64,000 bases of DNA from Staphylococcus pseudoxylosus. Its GTDB lineage: Bacteria > Bacillota > Bacilli > Staphylococcales > Staphylococcaceae. This document shows, piece by piece, positions 1 to 9,104 of the stretch. The DNA is taken from the NCBI RefSeq assembly GCF_003697915.1, contig NZ_RCVN01000013.1, forward strand, positions 29,285 through 93,284, written 5' to 3'. Made by a program: the position numbers and the translations under genes. Within the stretch, counting starts at the first letter, position 1; every line of letters begins with the position of its first letter. The notes beneath the pieces were generated by a model. It was not told where the DNA came from. It worked only from the letters and a program-made list of their open reading frames with translations, and did no database searches.

Positions 1-79
1 TTATTAAGGATATGTTATTAATTTTGCTTTATAATTATGAGTGGTATGAAAACATATAGATAATTTAGGAGGATTTAAT

Positions 80-742
80 ATGAATTACGCAAAATATATA
101 GATCACACATTACTTAAACCTGAGTCTACGAGAGCTCAAATTGATAAAATTATTGAAGAAGCTAAGTCATTTAACTTTAAATCAGTTTGTATCAATCCTA
201 CACATGTTAAATATGCTGCAGAACAACTTAAAGGTTCGGATGTATTAGTATGTACGGTTATTGGATTTCCTTTAGGCGCATCTACAACAGAAACAAAGAT
301 GTTTGAAGTTGAAGATGCGATTAAAAATGGTGCGTCTGAAGTAGATATGGTCATCAATATCGGTGCATTAAAAGACGGTCGTTTTGATGAAGTTCAAAAA
401 GATATAGAAGGTGTAGTTGGCGCTGCTAATGGAAAAACAGTTAAAGTTATTATTGAGACATGCCTGTTAACAGATGAAGAGAAAGTTAAAGCATCAGAAT
501 TAAGCAAAGCAGCAGGTGCTGATTTTGTTAAAACTTCAACAGGTTTTGCAGGTGGAGGTGCTACTCCAGAAGATGTAAAATTAATGAAAGATACCGTAGG
601 AGAAGACTTAGAAGTTAAGGCTTCTGGTGGCGTAAGAAACTTAGATGACTTTAATCAAATGCTTGAAGCTGGGGCTACACGTATTGGTGCAAGTGCTGGT
701 GTTCAAATCGTTCAAGGTTTAGAAAGTAATTCTGACTATTAA
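80..742 (+). CDS. deoC: Deoxyribose-phosphate aldolase
   Basis: Cytosolic class I aldolase that cleaves 2-deoxyribose-5-phosphate to glyceraldehyde-3-phosphate and acetaldehyde, the last step of deoxyribonucleoside catabolism. The 220-residue protein is full length for the family. The Schiff-base lysine is K151 in the DFVKTSTGF motif, with the partner lysine K180 in KASGGVR and an aspartate at D89. An AGGAGG ribosome site sits about 7 bases before the ATG. It leads a cluster with pdp and deoB, which supply its substrate. The family and motifs are unambiguous. Which of the two staphylococcal deoC copies this is follows only from its pdp neighbour (inferred deoC2). Confidence 0.96.
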   Translation: MNYAKYIDHTLLKPESTRAQIDKIIEEAKSFNFKSVCINPTHVKYAAEQLKGSDVLVCTVIGFPLGASTTETKMFEVEDAIKNGASEVDMVINIGALKDGRFDEVQKDIEGVVGAANGKTVKVIIETCLLTDEEKVKASELSKAAGADFVKTSTGFAGGGATPEDVKLMKDTVGEDLEVKASGGVRNLDDFNQMLEAGATRIGASAGVQIVQGLESNSDY

Positions 743-808
743 TTACTAATTAGACACGGGAATATTAATGTTTTTAACGTCTTTATTTGAAAAGGGAGGC
801 CAACTCAT

Positions 809-2110
809 ATGAGAATGGTAGATATTATTGAAAAAAAACGTGATGGACAAGTATTGACTAAACAAGAGATTGAATACTTTATTGAGGAGTATACCAATGG
901 TAATATCCCAGATTATCAAGCATCAAGTTTAGCTATGGCGATATATTTTCAAGACATGAATGATGATGAACGTGCAGCATTAACCATGGCTATGGTAAAT
1001 TCTGGCGATGTTATAGATTTATCTAATATCGATGGGATTAAGGTAGATAAGCATTCAACTGGTGGTGTGGGTGATACGACTACACTAGTATTAGCGCCTT
1101 TAGTAGCATCAGTAGGCGTACCTGTCGCTAAAATGAGTGGTCGTGGTCTAGGACATACAGGTGGAACGATTGATAAATTAGAATCTGTAGCAGGTTTCCA
1201 TGTAGAAATCAGTGAAGATAAATTTGTTAAATTAGTCAATGAAGCGAAAGTGGCAGTGATAGGTCAAACTGGTAACCTTACCCCAGCAGATAAAAAATTA
1301 TATGGTCTTCGTGATGTTACAGGAACTGTAAATTCGATTCCATTAATTGCTTCATCAATCATGAGTAAAAAAATTGCTGCAGGTGCAGATGCCATTGTTT
1401 TAGATGTGAAAACAGGTAATGGTGCGTTTATGAAGACAATTGAAGAAGCTGAAGCGTTGGCGCATGCAATGGTTAGCATTGGTAACAATATAGGTAGAAA
1501 TACGATGGCTATCATTTCTGATATGGGTCAACCGTTAGGCAATGCCATTGGAAATGCTCTAGAAGTTAAAGAAGCAATTGAAACTTTACAAGGTAAAGGT
1601 CCAAAAGACCTTACAGAATTAGTGATGACACTAGGCTCACAAATGGTCGTTGTAGGTGGTAAAGCTAAAGATTTAGATGAAGCACGTCAATTGTTAGAAA
1701 ATGCAATTCAAAATGGTTCAGCATTAGAGACTTTTAGAACATTTTTAGAAAATCAAGATGGTGACGGTTCAGTTGTAGACGATGTTAAAAAATTACCACA
1801 AGCGAAATATCAAATCCAATTGCCATCACCAAAGACGGGGGTTGTAACAGAGATCGTTGCAAATGAGATAGGCGTTGCTTCGATGATGTTAGGTGCAGGT
1901 AGACAAACAAAAGAAGATGATATTGATTTAAGTGTTGGTCTCGTATTGCATAAAAAAGTAGGAGACAAGGTGAATGAAGGAGAAGCACTATTAACCATTC
2001 ATAGTAATAAAGAGCAAATTGATGACGTCAAAGACAAACTCAATCAAAATATTACGATAAGTCAAACTGGTACCGAACCGACATTGATTCATAAAATTAT
2101 TACCGAATAG
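809..2110 (+). CDS. pdp: Pyrimidine-nucleoside phosphorylase
   Basis: Phosphorolyses uridine, thymidine and deoxyuridine to free base plus (deoxy)ribose-1-phosphate in the cytosol. The 433-residue length fits the thymidine/pyrimidine phosphorylase family. The family signature lies at residues 109-124 ([11 protein letters not shown], then LES), and the phosphate-binding KHSTGGVGD loop at 81-89. The start has a strong GGGAGG site 10 bases upstream. It lies between deoC and deoB. The pentose-1-phosphate it makes goes to DeoB and then DeoC, so the three genes form one salvage/catabolic route. Nothing is unusual. Confidence 0.96.
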   Translation: MRMVDIIEKKRDGQVLTKQEIEYFIEEYTNGNIPDYQASSLAMAIYFQDMNDDERAALTMAMVNSGDVIDLSNIDGIKVDKHSTGGVGDTTTLVLAPLVASVGVPVAKMSGRGLGHTGGTIDKLESVAGFHVEISEDKFVKLVNEAKVAVIGQTGNLTPADKKLYGLRDVTGTVNSIPLIASSIMSKKIAAGADAIVLDVKTGNGAFMKTIEEAEALAHAMVSIGNNIGRNTMAIISDMGQPLGNAIGNALEVKEAIETLQGKGPKDLTELVMTLGSQMVVVGGKAKDLDEARQLLENAIQNGSALETFRTFLENQDGDGSVVDDVKKLPQAKYQIQLPSPKTGVVTEIVANEIGVASMMLGAGRQTKEDDIDLSVGLVLHKKVGDKVNEGEALLTIHSNKEQIDDVKDKLNQNITISQTGTEPTLIHKIITE

Positions 2111-2121
2111 GAGTGAACGTC

Positions 2122-3309
2122 ATGACTACACCATTCAAACGTGTCCATTTAATCGTTATGGACTCAGTTGGTATTGGAGAAGGACCTGATGCCAAAGCCT
2201 TTAATGATGAAGGCAGTCATACATTAAAACACACATTAGAAGGATTTAATCAAAACTTGCCTAACTTACAAAAGCTGGGTCTAGGTAACATTGACCCCTT
2301 GCCAATTATTGAACAAGAATCACAACCACAAGCGTTTTATACTAAAATGAGTGAAGCATCAGTGGGTAAAGATACAATGACTGGTCATTGGGAAATTATG
2401 GGTTTAAATATAATGCAACCCTTCAAAGTATATCCAGAAGGCTTTCCTGAAGAACTCGTTAGTGAAATAGAATCATTAACTGGTCGTAAAGTTGTGGCAA
2501 ACCGTCCAGCCTCAGGAACGCAGATAATTGATGAGTGGGGAGAGCATCAAATGAAGACAGGTGATTTGATAGTATATACATCAGCAGATCCTGTGCTTCA
2601 AATCGCTGCGCATGAAGATATTATACCTTTAGAAGAGTTATACGATATCTGTGAGAAAGTGAGAGAGTTAACTAAAGATCCAAAATATTTGATTGGTAGA
2701 ATTATTGCTAGACCTTATATAGGTGAGCCCGGTTCGTTTGAAAGAACTTCCAATAGACATGATTATGCCTTGAAACCGTTCGGCAAAACAGTAATGAATG
2801 AATTAAAAGATAACGGTTATGATGTGATTGCCCTAGGTAAAATCAACGATATCTTTGATGGAGAAGGCGTGACAGAATCAATTCGTACTAAAGATAATAT
2901 GGATGGTATGGATAAATTAGTTGAAACAGTACAACGAGACTTTAATGGTATGAGTTTCTTAAATCTTGTTGATTTCGATGCCTTGTATGGCCATCGTCGT
3001 GATAAAGGCGGTTACGCACAAGCCCTTAAAGAGTTTGATGAGCGTTTGCCAGAACTTATTGATCATTTGCAAGAAGACGACTTAGTGATTATTACAGCCG
3101 ACCATGGCAATGATCCGACTGCAGATGGTACAGATCATACAAGAGAATTTGTACCCGTGTTGATGTTTAGTCCGAAAATTAAAGACTACCATGAATTAAC
3201 AGTCGATAGCACATTCAGTTCTTTAGGTGCAACGATTGCTGATAACTTTGGTGTGAAATTACCAGAGTTTGGCAGAAGTTACTTAAAAGAAATGGGTGTT
3301 GAAAAGTGA
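2122..3309 (+). CDS. deoB: Phosphopentomutase
   Basis: Interconverts (deoxy)ribose-1-phosphate and -5-phosphate, linking Pdp to DeoC. It is a member of the alkaline phosphatase superfamily. Metal-binding DSVGIG is at the N terminus, the phosphorylated threonine is T85 in KDTMTGHW (same number as in the studied Bacillus enzyme), and TADHGND plus DHT motifs lie near the C terminus. The frame is open from GTG at 2113, but I choose ATG 2122 because AGGAG at 2109-2113 is 8 bases ahead of it. This gives 395 residues. The start follows the pdp stop by 11 bases, so the two are probably co-translated. Confidence 0.94.
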   Translation: MTTPFKRVHLIVMDSVGIGEGPDAKAFNDEGSHTLKHTLEGFNQNLPNLQKLGLGNIDPLPIIEQESQPQAFYTKMSEASVGKDTMTGHWEIMGLNIMQPFKVYPEGFPEELVSEIESLTGRKVVANRPASGTQIIDEWGEHQMKTGDLIVYTSADPVLQIAAHEDIIPLEELYDICEKVRELTKDPKYLIGRIIARPYIGEPGSFERTSNRHDYALKPFGKTVMNELKDNGYDVIALGKINDIFDGEGVTESIRTKDNMDGMDKLVETVQRDFNGMSFLNLVDFDALYGHRRDKGGYAQALKEFDERLPELIDHLQEDDLVIITADHGNDPTADGTDHTREFVPVLMFSPKIKDYHELTVDSTFSSLGATIADNFGVKLPEFGRSYLKEMGVEK

Positions 3310-3659
3310 ATAAAATAACGAGAGTAATTTTTGGCATTGTCTTTAGTATTGCTGGTATTTTGCATTTTAAAGACGAACAAAAATTTAGAGCAATCATACC
3401 AACTTATCTTCCATTTAGAAAGGCGGCAGTATTAATTACTGGTGTGTTTGAAGTGATTTTTGGTTTGTTATTGCTAACTCGCAAACCTTCGTCATGCTTG
3501 AAAAAGGCTATCATTGCGTTTTTATGGGCTGTGTTTCCAGCTAATATTTATATGGCGCGTAATAATATTCCATTAGGCGGTAAAGAACTACCTAAGTGGG
3601 CATTGTATGGTAGACTGCCGCTACAATTTGTCATGATTAAAATGATAAGTAAACTATAA
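3306..3659 (+). CDS. DoxX-like small membrane protein
   Basis: A 117-residue hydrophobic protein with about four predicted membrane helices, resembling DoxX/YphA-like family members (charged N terminus, a helix at about 5-20, then helices at about 40-57, 65-80 and 98-113). The exact function is unknown. It starts at GTG 3306, overlapping the deoB stop codon by four bases, which suggests translational coupling. It is the last gene of the deo cluster and is followed directly by a terminator. A role in deoxynucleoside metabolism is suggested only by position. Many DoxX relatives accompany redox or stress genes instead. Confidence 0.75.
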   Translation: MNKITRVIFGIVFSIAGILHFKDEQKFRAIIPTYLPFRKAAVLITGVFEVIFGLLLLTRKPSSCLKKAIIAFLWAVFPANIYMARNNIPLGGKELPKWALYGRLPLQFVMIKMISKL

Positions 3660-3680
3660 GACATTCGTTTTAATAAATAG

Positions 3681-3728
3681 AAACGCTTCAAAGTGTGCAT
3701 TAAAGAATGCCTGCTTCGAAGCGTTTTT
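3681..3728 (+). terminator. Rho-independent terminator of the deo cluster
   Basis: Inverted repeat AAACGCTTC...GAAGCGTTT followed by a T run, 21 bases after the DoxX-like gene. It ends the deoC-pdp-deoB transcript. Confidence 0.85.
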
Positions 3729-3777
3729 ACATAGAGATAAAATGGTTATATTTACTGTTTATAGATTTATGATTTAT

Positions 3778-3828
3778 AAAAAAGATGAGGTTTAGCATAA
3801 AACTGCATGCCAACCTCATCTTTTTTTT
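3778..3828 (-). terminator. Bidirectional terminator downstream of luxS
   Basis: A perfect 15-bp stem (AAAAAAGATGAGGTT with its complement ending in eight T) with A and T tracts on both sides, so it can work in both directions. It separates the convergent deo and luxS units. Confidence 0.88.
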
Positions 3829-3884
3829 GTTGATAATAAGTCATTGCTTATGTTCTATCTTTTTGCAGAGACTTCAGTTTAAAG

Positions 3885-4355
3885 TTACTTATTTTCACCA
3901 TAAATATCATGCCATTCATCTTTTTTATCTAAAAATGTTTGCGCGATTTCTTTTGCGCCTTCTAATGAATGACTCGCTGCCCAACCACATTGTACTTCAT
4001 TACAAGCCGGTACCTCTGTAGCATTTAATACGTCTTGTATTGTTTTTTCGATGATTTGTAGCACGTCTGTATAATCATCATGGTTGATGAATGAAACGTA
4101 AAAGCCCGTTTGACATCCCATTGGGCTGATATCAACGACTTTATCTGAATGATTACGGATATTTTCAGCCATAAGATGTTCTAGTGAATGTAATCCTGGC
4201 ATATCCATATGCTCTTTATTTGGTTGTTTGAAGCGAATGTCATATTTATGAATAACATCTCCGTTTGCGCCTTCCATTTTTCCTGCGAGTCTTACAAATG
4301 GCGCAGATACAATTGTGTGGTCTAAATTGAAGCTTTCAACATTCATTTTTGGCAT
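3885..4355 (-). CDS. luxS: S-ribosylhomocysteine lyase (AI-2 synthase)
   Basis: Converts S-ribosylhomocysteine to homocysteine and DPD, the autoinducer-2 precursor, in the activated methyl cycle. It is full length at 156 residues. The metal site HSLEH is at residues 56-60 with the third ligand C123, and the catalytic cysteine is C81 in MGCQTGF. TCCTCC (AGGAGG on the coding strand) lies just ahead of the ATG. It is a single-gene unit on the minus strand, with its own promoter at 4388-4416 and terminator. Identification is certain. Confidence 0.98.
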   Translation of the reverse strand: MPKMNVESFNLDHTIVSAPFVRLAGKMEGANGDVIHKYDIRFKQPNKEHMDMPGLHSLEHLMAENIRNHSDKVVDISPMGCQTGFYVSFINHDDYTDVLQIIEKTIQDVLNATEVPACNEVQCGWAASHSLEGAKEIAQTFLDKKDEWHDIYGENK

Positions 4356-4387
4356 GGTGTTATCCTCCTAAAATTTTACATAAGTTA

Positions 4388-4416
4388 ATTGTAACAAGAC
4401 CAAACAGTATTTACAA
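4388..4416 (-). promoter_or_regulatory. Predicted sigma-A promoter of luxS
   Basis: On the minus strand a -35 TTGTAA and a -10 TACAAT are exactly 17 bases apart, with TG one base before the -10 (extended -10). It lies about 35 bases upstream of the luxS start. Confidence 0.65.
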
Positions 4417-4460
4417 TTTCTGTATTTGGGTAAACTCATAGAATAGCTAACAATTATTTT

Positions 4461-4475
4461 AAATTTCAGAAAATT
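4461..4475 (+). promoter_or_regulatory. Near-consensus CodY box
   Basis: AAATTTCAGAAAATT matches the CodY consensus AATTTTCWGAAAATT at 14 of 15 positions. It lies 157 bases before the M20 amidohydrolase start and about 45 bases upstream of the luxS -35. CodY represses amino-acid and peptide genes when branched-chain amino acids and GTP are plentiful, which fits the downstream peptidase/ligase pair. Binding itself is inferred. Confidence 0.55.
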
Positions 4476-4631
4476 AATGACAGAATCCAACAAACCCGAT
4501 AGAATAAGTAATGATTAAAACAGGTTTTGTACATTATGAATTATAAATTGTGTTATTAAATAAATTACTTATTGCGTTTCACTTTAGCGTCAATCGTTAC
4601 AAAGGCAATATTAGGAGGGCGTATTTATACT

Positions 4632-5816
4632 ATGGAAAACAAACAAATTATTTTAGATTACATAGAAAATGATAAATATAAATTTTTGGAAATGAGCCAT
4701 CAAATACATCAAAGACCAGAATTAGGAAATGAAGAAATTTTTGCATCTAGATCATTAATTGAAATGTTAGACAGCAATGATTTTGAAGTTGAAACGGATA
4801 TCGCTGGTCATGCTACTGGTTTTATAGCTAGATATGAATCAGGGTTACCGGGTCCTACGATAGGGTTTTTAGCGGAATATGATGCATTACCAGGTTTAGG
4901 TCATGCTTGTGGTCACAATATTATTGGAACGGCAAGTACTTTTGCGGGTATTGCATTGAAACAACTTATAAATAAAGTCGGAGGAAAGGTTATTGTACTT
5001 GGATGCCCAGCTGAAGAAGGTGGGGAAAACGGGAGCGCTAAAGCAACTTACGTTAAAGAAGGTGTCATTGACGAATTAGATATTGCGTTAATGGTGCATC
5101 CAGGTAATGAAACTTATAGAACGATTAATACATTGGCGGTAGATGTTTTAGATATTAAATTTTATGGTAAAAGTACACATGCTTCTGAAAATGCTGATGA
5201 AGCAAGAAATGCATTAGACGCAATGATTTCTTATTTTAATGGTGTAGCACAATTAAGACAACATATTAAAAATGGACAACGTGTACATGGTGTTATATTA
5301 GACGGCGGTAAGGCGGCTAATATTATCCCGGACTATACACATGCGCGTTTTTATACAAGAGCAACTTCGCGTCAAGAATTAGATATATTAACAGAACGAG
5401 TAGGACAAATTGCAAAAGGTGCAGCCATTCAAACTGGATGCGATTATGAATTTGGACCAATACAAAACGGTGTAAATGAATTTATAAAATCTTCTAAGCT
5501 AGACGATTTGTTTGCAAAATATGCAACTGAAATGGGAGAAGCTGTTATAGACGATGATTTTGGGTATGGTTCAACAGATACGGGGAACGTAAGTCATATT
5601 GTGCCTACAATACATCCTCATATTAAAATAGGGTCTCGTAATTTAGTTGGCCACACGCATAGATTTCGTGAAGCTGCAGCAAGTACACAAGGTGATAATG
5701 CCTTAATTAGAGGCACGAAGATTCTTGCCTTAATGGGTTTAGAATTAATCACTAATAAATCGTTGTTTGATGAAATTATTGAGCAACACCGATATATAAA
5801 GGAGCATAAAAAATGA
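4632..5816 (+). CDS. M20 family metallo-amidohydrolase (ACY1L2-like)
   Basis: Predicted cytosolic zinc-dependent amidase/dipeptidase of the M20 family, ACY1L2/aminobenzoyl-glutamate utilisation B-like branch, 394 residues. Visible motifs are the HACGH metal site after DALPGLG, the PAEEGG glutamate pair, the MVHP histidine, and a C-terminal GHTHRFREA histidine. The middle part (about residues 165-280) is the usual dimerisation insert. The frame is open from 4572, but AGGAGGG at 4613-4619 points to ATG 4632, even though the 12-base spacing is long. Its last bases overlap the ATP-grasp gene (ATGA), so the two products are probably made together. The substrate is unknown. A dipeptide or N-acyl amino acid is likely. 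Confidence 0.85.
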   Translation: MENKQIILDYIENDKYKFLEMSHQIHQRPELGNEEIFASRSLIEMLDSNDFEVETDIAGHATGFIARYESGLPGPTIGFLAEYDALPGLGHACGHNIIGTASTFAGIALKQLINKVGGKVIVLGCPAEEGGENGSAKATYVKEGVIDELDIALMVHPGNETYRTINTLAVDVLDIKFYGKSTHASENADEARNALDAMISYFNGVAQLRQHIKNGQRVHGVILDGGKAANIIPDYTHARFYTRATSRQELDILTERVGQIAKGAAIQTGCDYEFGPIQNGVNEFIKSSKLDDLFAKYATEMGEAVIDDDFGYGSTDTGNVSHIVPTIHPHIKIGSRNLVGHTHRFREAAASTQGDNALIRGTKILALMGLELITNKSLFDEIIEQHRYIKEHKK

Positions 5817-7015
5817 CTAATCCAAGCTCTCTGCATCCTCAATTAACACTTAGTGATCTATATGATTCTAGTATTGTCTATACTTCACGCCCATCATATG
5901 TTTCGAATCCTTGGTTAGAACCTGAAGAACATCAATCTAATTTTCTAACTGGTAGAGAGCTCATCATTGCTAACCAAATGCCTGTAATAGTACATGAGGC
6001 ATGTGTTACAAATAAAGTGAAAATTTTGTTTGAAGCTGTAGGTAAAGCTATGCCTACAAATATTATTCAATTTAATAATCGAAGAAGTTATGAACAAGTG
6101 ATTCAAGATTTAGCATTAAATGACAATAAAAAAATATACTTCCAATATATTCATGGTGAAGATATTGTGAACAAAGCTTATTATGCATTAAATAAAGATG
6201 TTTTTATGGCTTTAAATAATAAAGCGCGTATCCCAGAGTGGACTAATTATAAATATTTACCTAAAAGAGAAGTTGTAGCAATTGATGATTTTCAACACGC
6301 AGTTTCTTTTTGGGAATTTCCATTTGTATTAAAACCAGGCGACGACTTACCGACAGCAGGTGGATATGGTGTGATGATTTGTAATAATGAAAAAGATTTA
6401 GACCAAGCTAAAACACGAATTGATCAAGCTAAAAGCGAAACAGACACAATGATTATAGAACAAAAAGTAGAGGTAGTTACGAATTATTGCGTGCAATTTG
6501 CATATTCTAAAGGCACAGGTATTCAATATATTGGTACATCTGACCAAATTACAGATGATTATGGTTCTTACAAAGGTAATCAAAATACGCATGATGTGCC
6601 ACAATCAGTGATTCAAGCTGGTAGAGAGATAATGGAAATAGGTGTAGCGGAAGGCTATTTTGGTATCGCTGGATTCGATTTGTTGTTAGATAAGCATGGT
6701 GAAGTATTTGCCATAGATTTAAATTTTAGACAAAACGGTTCAACGAGTATGCTATTACTAGAACCTATATTGCAAGGTAAATATCATAAATTCTTTAGTT
6801 ATATAGCGCCAGACAATTGCGACAATGAATATTTTTTCAAGATAATTGAGAAATATGTAAATAAAGGCGTATTGTTCCCGTTATCTTATTATGATGGTGA
6901 CTGGTATAAGGATGAAGTTGTTAAATCAAGATTTGGTTGTATTTGGCATGGAGAAAGTAAAGCATTCATTGAATCAATAGAGCGACAGTTTTTGGAAGAA
7001 CTGAAAAAAGGGTAA
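5813..7015 (+). CDS. ATP-grasp domain ligase of unknown substrate
   Basis: A 400-residue protein with an ATP-grasp fold in the C-terminal two thirds. FVLKPGDDLPTAGGYG (about residues 168-183) carries the nucleotide-binding lysine and glycine loop, IIEQKVEV holds the adenine-hinge region, and GFDLLLDKHGEVFAIDLNFR followed by QNGS gives the acidic and asparagine metal ligands. The first 100 residues look like a substrate-binding or pre-ATP-grasp region. Such enzymes join a carboxylate to an amine through an acyl phosphate, often making dipeptides. The four-base ATGA overlap with the M20 gene implies a functional pair: one makes and one cuts an amide, or they remodel one metabolite. The substrate cannot be read from the sequence. 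Confidence 0.82.
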   Translation: MTNPSSLHPQLTLSDLYDSSIVYTSRPSYVSNPWLEPEEHQSNFLTGRELIIANQMPVIVHEACVTNKVKILFEAVGKAMPTNIIQFNNRRSYEQVIQDLALNDNKKIYFQYIHGEDIVNKAYYALNKDVFMALNNKARIPEWTNYKYLPKREVVAIDDFQHAVSFWEFPFVLKPGDDLPTAGGYGVMICNNEKDLDQAKTRIDQAKSETDTMIIEQKVEVVTNYCVQFAYSKGTGIQYIGTSDQITDDYGSYKGNQNTHDVPQSVIQAGREIMEIGVAEGYFGIAGFDLLLDKHGEVFAIDLNFRQNGSTSMLLLEPILQGKYHKFFSYIAPDNCDNEYFFKIIEKYVNKGVLFPLSYYDGDWYKDEVVKSRFGCIWHGESKAFIESIERQFLEELKKG

Positions 7016-7255
7016 TATAACTTATAGCATATTGAATGATAAATACATTTAATTTTATCGGTGATTGTAACGAGCTAAGGTATCTATAAGTGTAAGCTTA
7101 ATGTGCCATTGCAGTAGCAGTTGTTTGTTGTCACATTTCTATCATGAACGTCTATTGTATAACGTCTCGTTTATTATCGGCGATTGACTAGAGCCATGCA
7201 GTCCTTTATATTCTTAATATAGGTAAATTATTATGAATGGATTGAAGGTGTTTTG

Positions 7256-7921
7256 ATGTCTTATAAAGAAAGTTCATTTTTTAAAGAAATATTAATTAAT
7301 GAAGTGTTTTATGTAGCAACGGAAGCAAAGGAATTAATCAGACAAGAAGTAGATGAAAATAACGTCGTATGTACTTGGACTGATAAAGAGACTGCCGAAG
7401 CTTACTTGAAAAAGCAAAAAATTGATTACGATAAAATTAAAAAGATAGATATCGATCGTTTTGTAACTTATGAAATTGATAATGTCTTTAGCGATAACGA
7501 ACAAGTATTGATGAACCCTACTTCTGAGAAAGATGGTGAACTGATACCAATCGCAGAAGCTACGGATGAATTAATGTCTGATTTAGATAATATTCGTTTG
7601 AAAGAATTTGTTAAGGATGTTGCAAAAGAAGACGCAGTGTTCGGTTTGACAAATAAAAACGTTAAGCAATTCCTTATGATCAGTGATGAATCACATCAAA
7701 GACCTAACATCATGCCTGTATGGAGTATCAAAAATAGAGCTGAGAAGGTAAGAGATGAAGATTTTGAAGAGTGTGACATTATAGAAGTAGAAGGCGAATT
7801 ATTCGCTGAATGGTTAGATAACTTACGTGATGATGATAACGCAGTTGCAATCGATTTGAAACCAGGCGTTTTAGGTAGTGTAGTACCTGCACAAAAAGTA
7901 TTAGATCAACTTCCTTTTTAA
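7256..7921 (+). CDS. DUF2750 protein with two repeats
   Basis: A 221-residue soluble acidic protein. Two related segments can be seen: residues about 8-95 (FYVATEAKELI, then TWTDKETAEAYL) and about 115-215 (VFGLTNKNVKQF, then MPVWSIKNRAEKV). Both fit the DUF2750 pattern of a short strand, a 'vWsxkxxA' turn and a helix, so the gene looks like an internal duplication. No catalytic motif is apparent and the function is unknown. I take ATG 7256, next to an upstream in-frame TTG, with only a weak AAGGTG site. It has its own strong terminator and 240 bases of upstream sequence, so it is probably monocistronic. Confidence 0.75.
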   Translation: MSYKESSFFKEILINEVFYVATEAKELIRQEVDENNVVCTWTDKETAEAYLKKQKIDYDKIKKIDIDRFVTYEIDNVFSDNEQVLMNPTSEKDGELIPIAEATDELMSDLDNIRLKEFVKDVAKEDAVFGLTNKNVKQFLMISDESHQRPNIMPVWSIKNRAEKVRDEDFEECDIIEVEGELFAEWLDNLRDDDNAVAIDLKPGVLGSVVPAQKVLDQLPF

Positions 7922-7925
7922 AAAT

Positions 7926-7968
7926 AAAAGGGCTCTAAGACATGAATATATGTCTCGGGGCCCTTTTA
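7926..7968 (+). terminator. Terminator after the DUF2750 gene
   Basis: AAAAGGGCTCTAAGACAT pairs with ATGTCTCGGGGCCCTTTT (G-U pairs allowed) around a short loop. It can act in both directions because coaW converges from the right. Confidence 0.85.
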
Positions 7969-8005
7969 ACTTTATAGGTTGTAATTAACTTAAATGAAAT
8001 TAAGC

Positions 8006-8803
8006 TTATAAATGAATAGCGCCTAGAGCACCTGAGAAGGCACCGTGTTCGATATAATACGGTTTAAAGCCTCTTAATACTGTATAGTCTTTAACGACCT
8101 CTTTTAATAATTCATTATTATGAAATGATGAACCGATATATGCGACGTTTTCTGTGTTATGCTCTCTCGCTACAGTAATAGACATTGTAGTAATAACTTC
8201 ACCGACGACACCTATAACAGAGGCCAATTTATCTGCTTCTGTAAAGTTAGTATCTAAATTATGTAAGACATTACCAAAGTTTGCTGCCGTTAAATCACCA
8301 GAGATTGGTGGTTCACTATCTTTGTAAATGTGTTTTACTTTCAAGTCAATGATATCCCTATTACCATTTTGAGCAGTATCAGTTAAATTTTTATAGTCTT
8401 TGATTCCAGTCAATAAGTAACCCAGGCCTTGTATCATACCGCCACCTGTGCCAACGCCTCCGACGCGTTGTTGACTGTTTCCATCAGAAAAATGAATAGA
8501 AGTACCAGTACCTACATTTGTGAAAATGTAGTCATCTAAAAAGTGTCCTTGTTCTTCAAGTAGTATCTCCAACCCTTTAGCAGCAGCATCAAATTCAACA
8601 AATATGCGTGCATCAAAATTTAATTTATCATTTATGAGTGCAGCTTGACCGCCTGTCAAACTAATACTTTCACAGTCTTGTTGGTTCAACCATTTTATGA
8701 CATCATCGATTTCCGTTGTTAATCTTGTATTATATTCACGTTTACCGGCATAATCTTGAACAATTTTAATAAGCGTCCCACCAGCATCGATGCCAATTTT
8801 CAT
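8006..8803 (-). CDS. coaW: Type II pantothenate kinase
   Basis: Phosphorylates pantothenate, the first step of coenzyme A synthesis. The 265-residue protein begins with the actin-fold phosphate loop ([12 protein letters not shown]) and carries [16 protein letters not shown] (residues about 113-128) and the late YIGSSF loop of type II kinases. This class is rare in bacteria but standard in staphylococci. By family knowledge it escapes feedback by CoA, consistent with CoA being a main low-molecular-weight thiol in these organisms. TCCTCC (AGGAGG) precedes the ATG. It is a single-gene minus-strand unit convergent with the DUF2750 gene. Confidence 0.95.
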   Translation of the reverse strand: MKIGIDAGGTLIKIVQDYAGKREYNTRLTTEIDDVIKWLNQQDCESISLTGGQAALINDKLNFDARIFVEFDAAAKGLEILLEEQGHFLDDYIFTNVGTGTSIHFSDGNSQQRVGGVGTGGGMIQGLGYLLTGIKDYKNLTDTAQNGNRDIIDLKVKHIYKDSEPPISGDLTAANFGNVLHNLDTNFTEADKLASVIGVVGEVITTMSITVAREHNTENVAYIGSSFHNNELLKEVVKDYTVLRGFKPYYIEHGAFSGALGAIHL

Positions 8804-9104
8804 CTAAAATTCCTCCTAAAAAATTTCCATTTTAACTAATAGTATAATAAAATTTAAGAAAATCAACTATGAATTTGCGAGAGTACCAATTTCTTCACTT
8901 GAAGTAAGCATTATATTATAAAAGTAGACATGCAAAAGACACATGCAAATATTTTAATTTTTCAATAGATATTTCGATGGTTAAAATACTAATTAGTAAT
9001 AGCGCAATGAATAGCTTTTTAAATTAATTCTAGATTTATAGATTATTTTATGTGCAATAGTGGTATTAATAATTACTACTACGTTTTAAATAGGGGATAT
9101 TAAA
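8804..9104. other. Divergent intergenic region, coaW / GNAT gene
   Basis: 301 bases of very AT-rich DNA between two divergently read genes. It must hold both promoters, but I find no -35/-10 pair good enough to call and no dyad or hairpin of note. Confidence 0.5.

Noticed and set aside
3785..4021. Plus-strand reading frame over the luxS terminator and 3' end
   Set aside because: It runs antisense to luxS and through the terminator stem, with no ribosome site.
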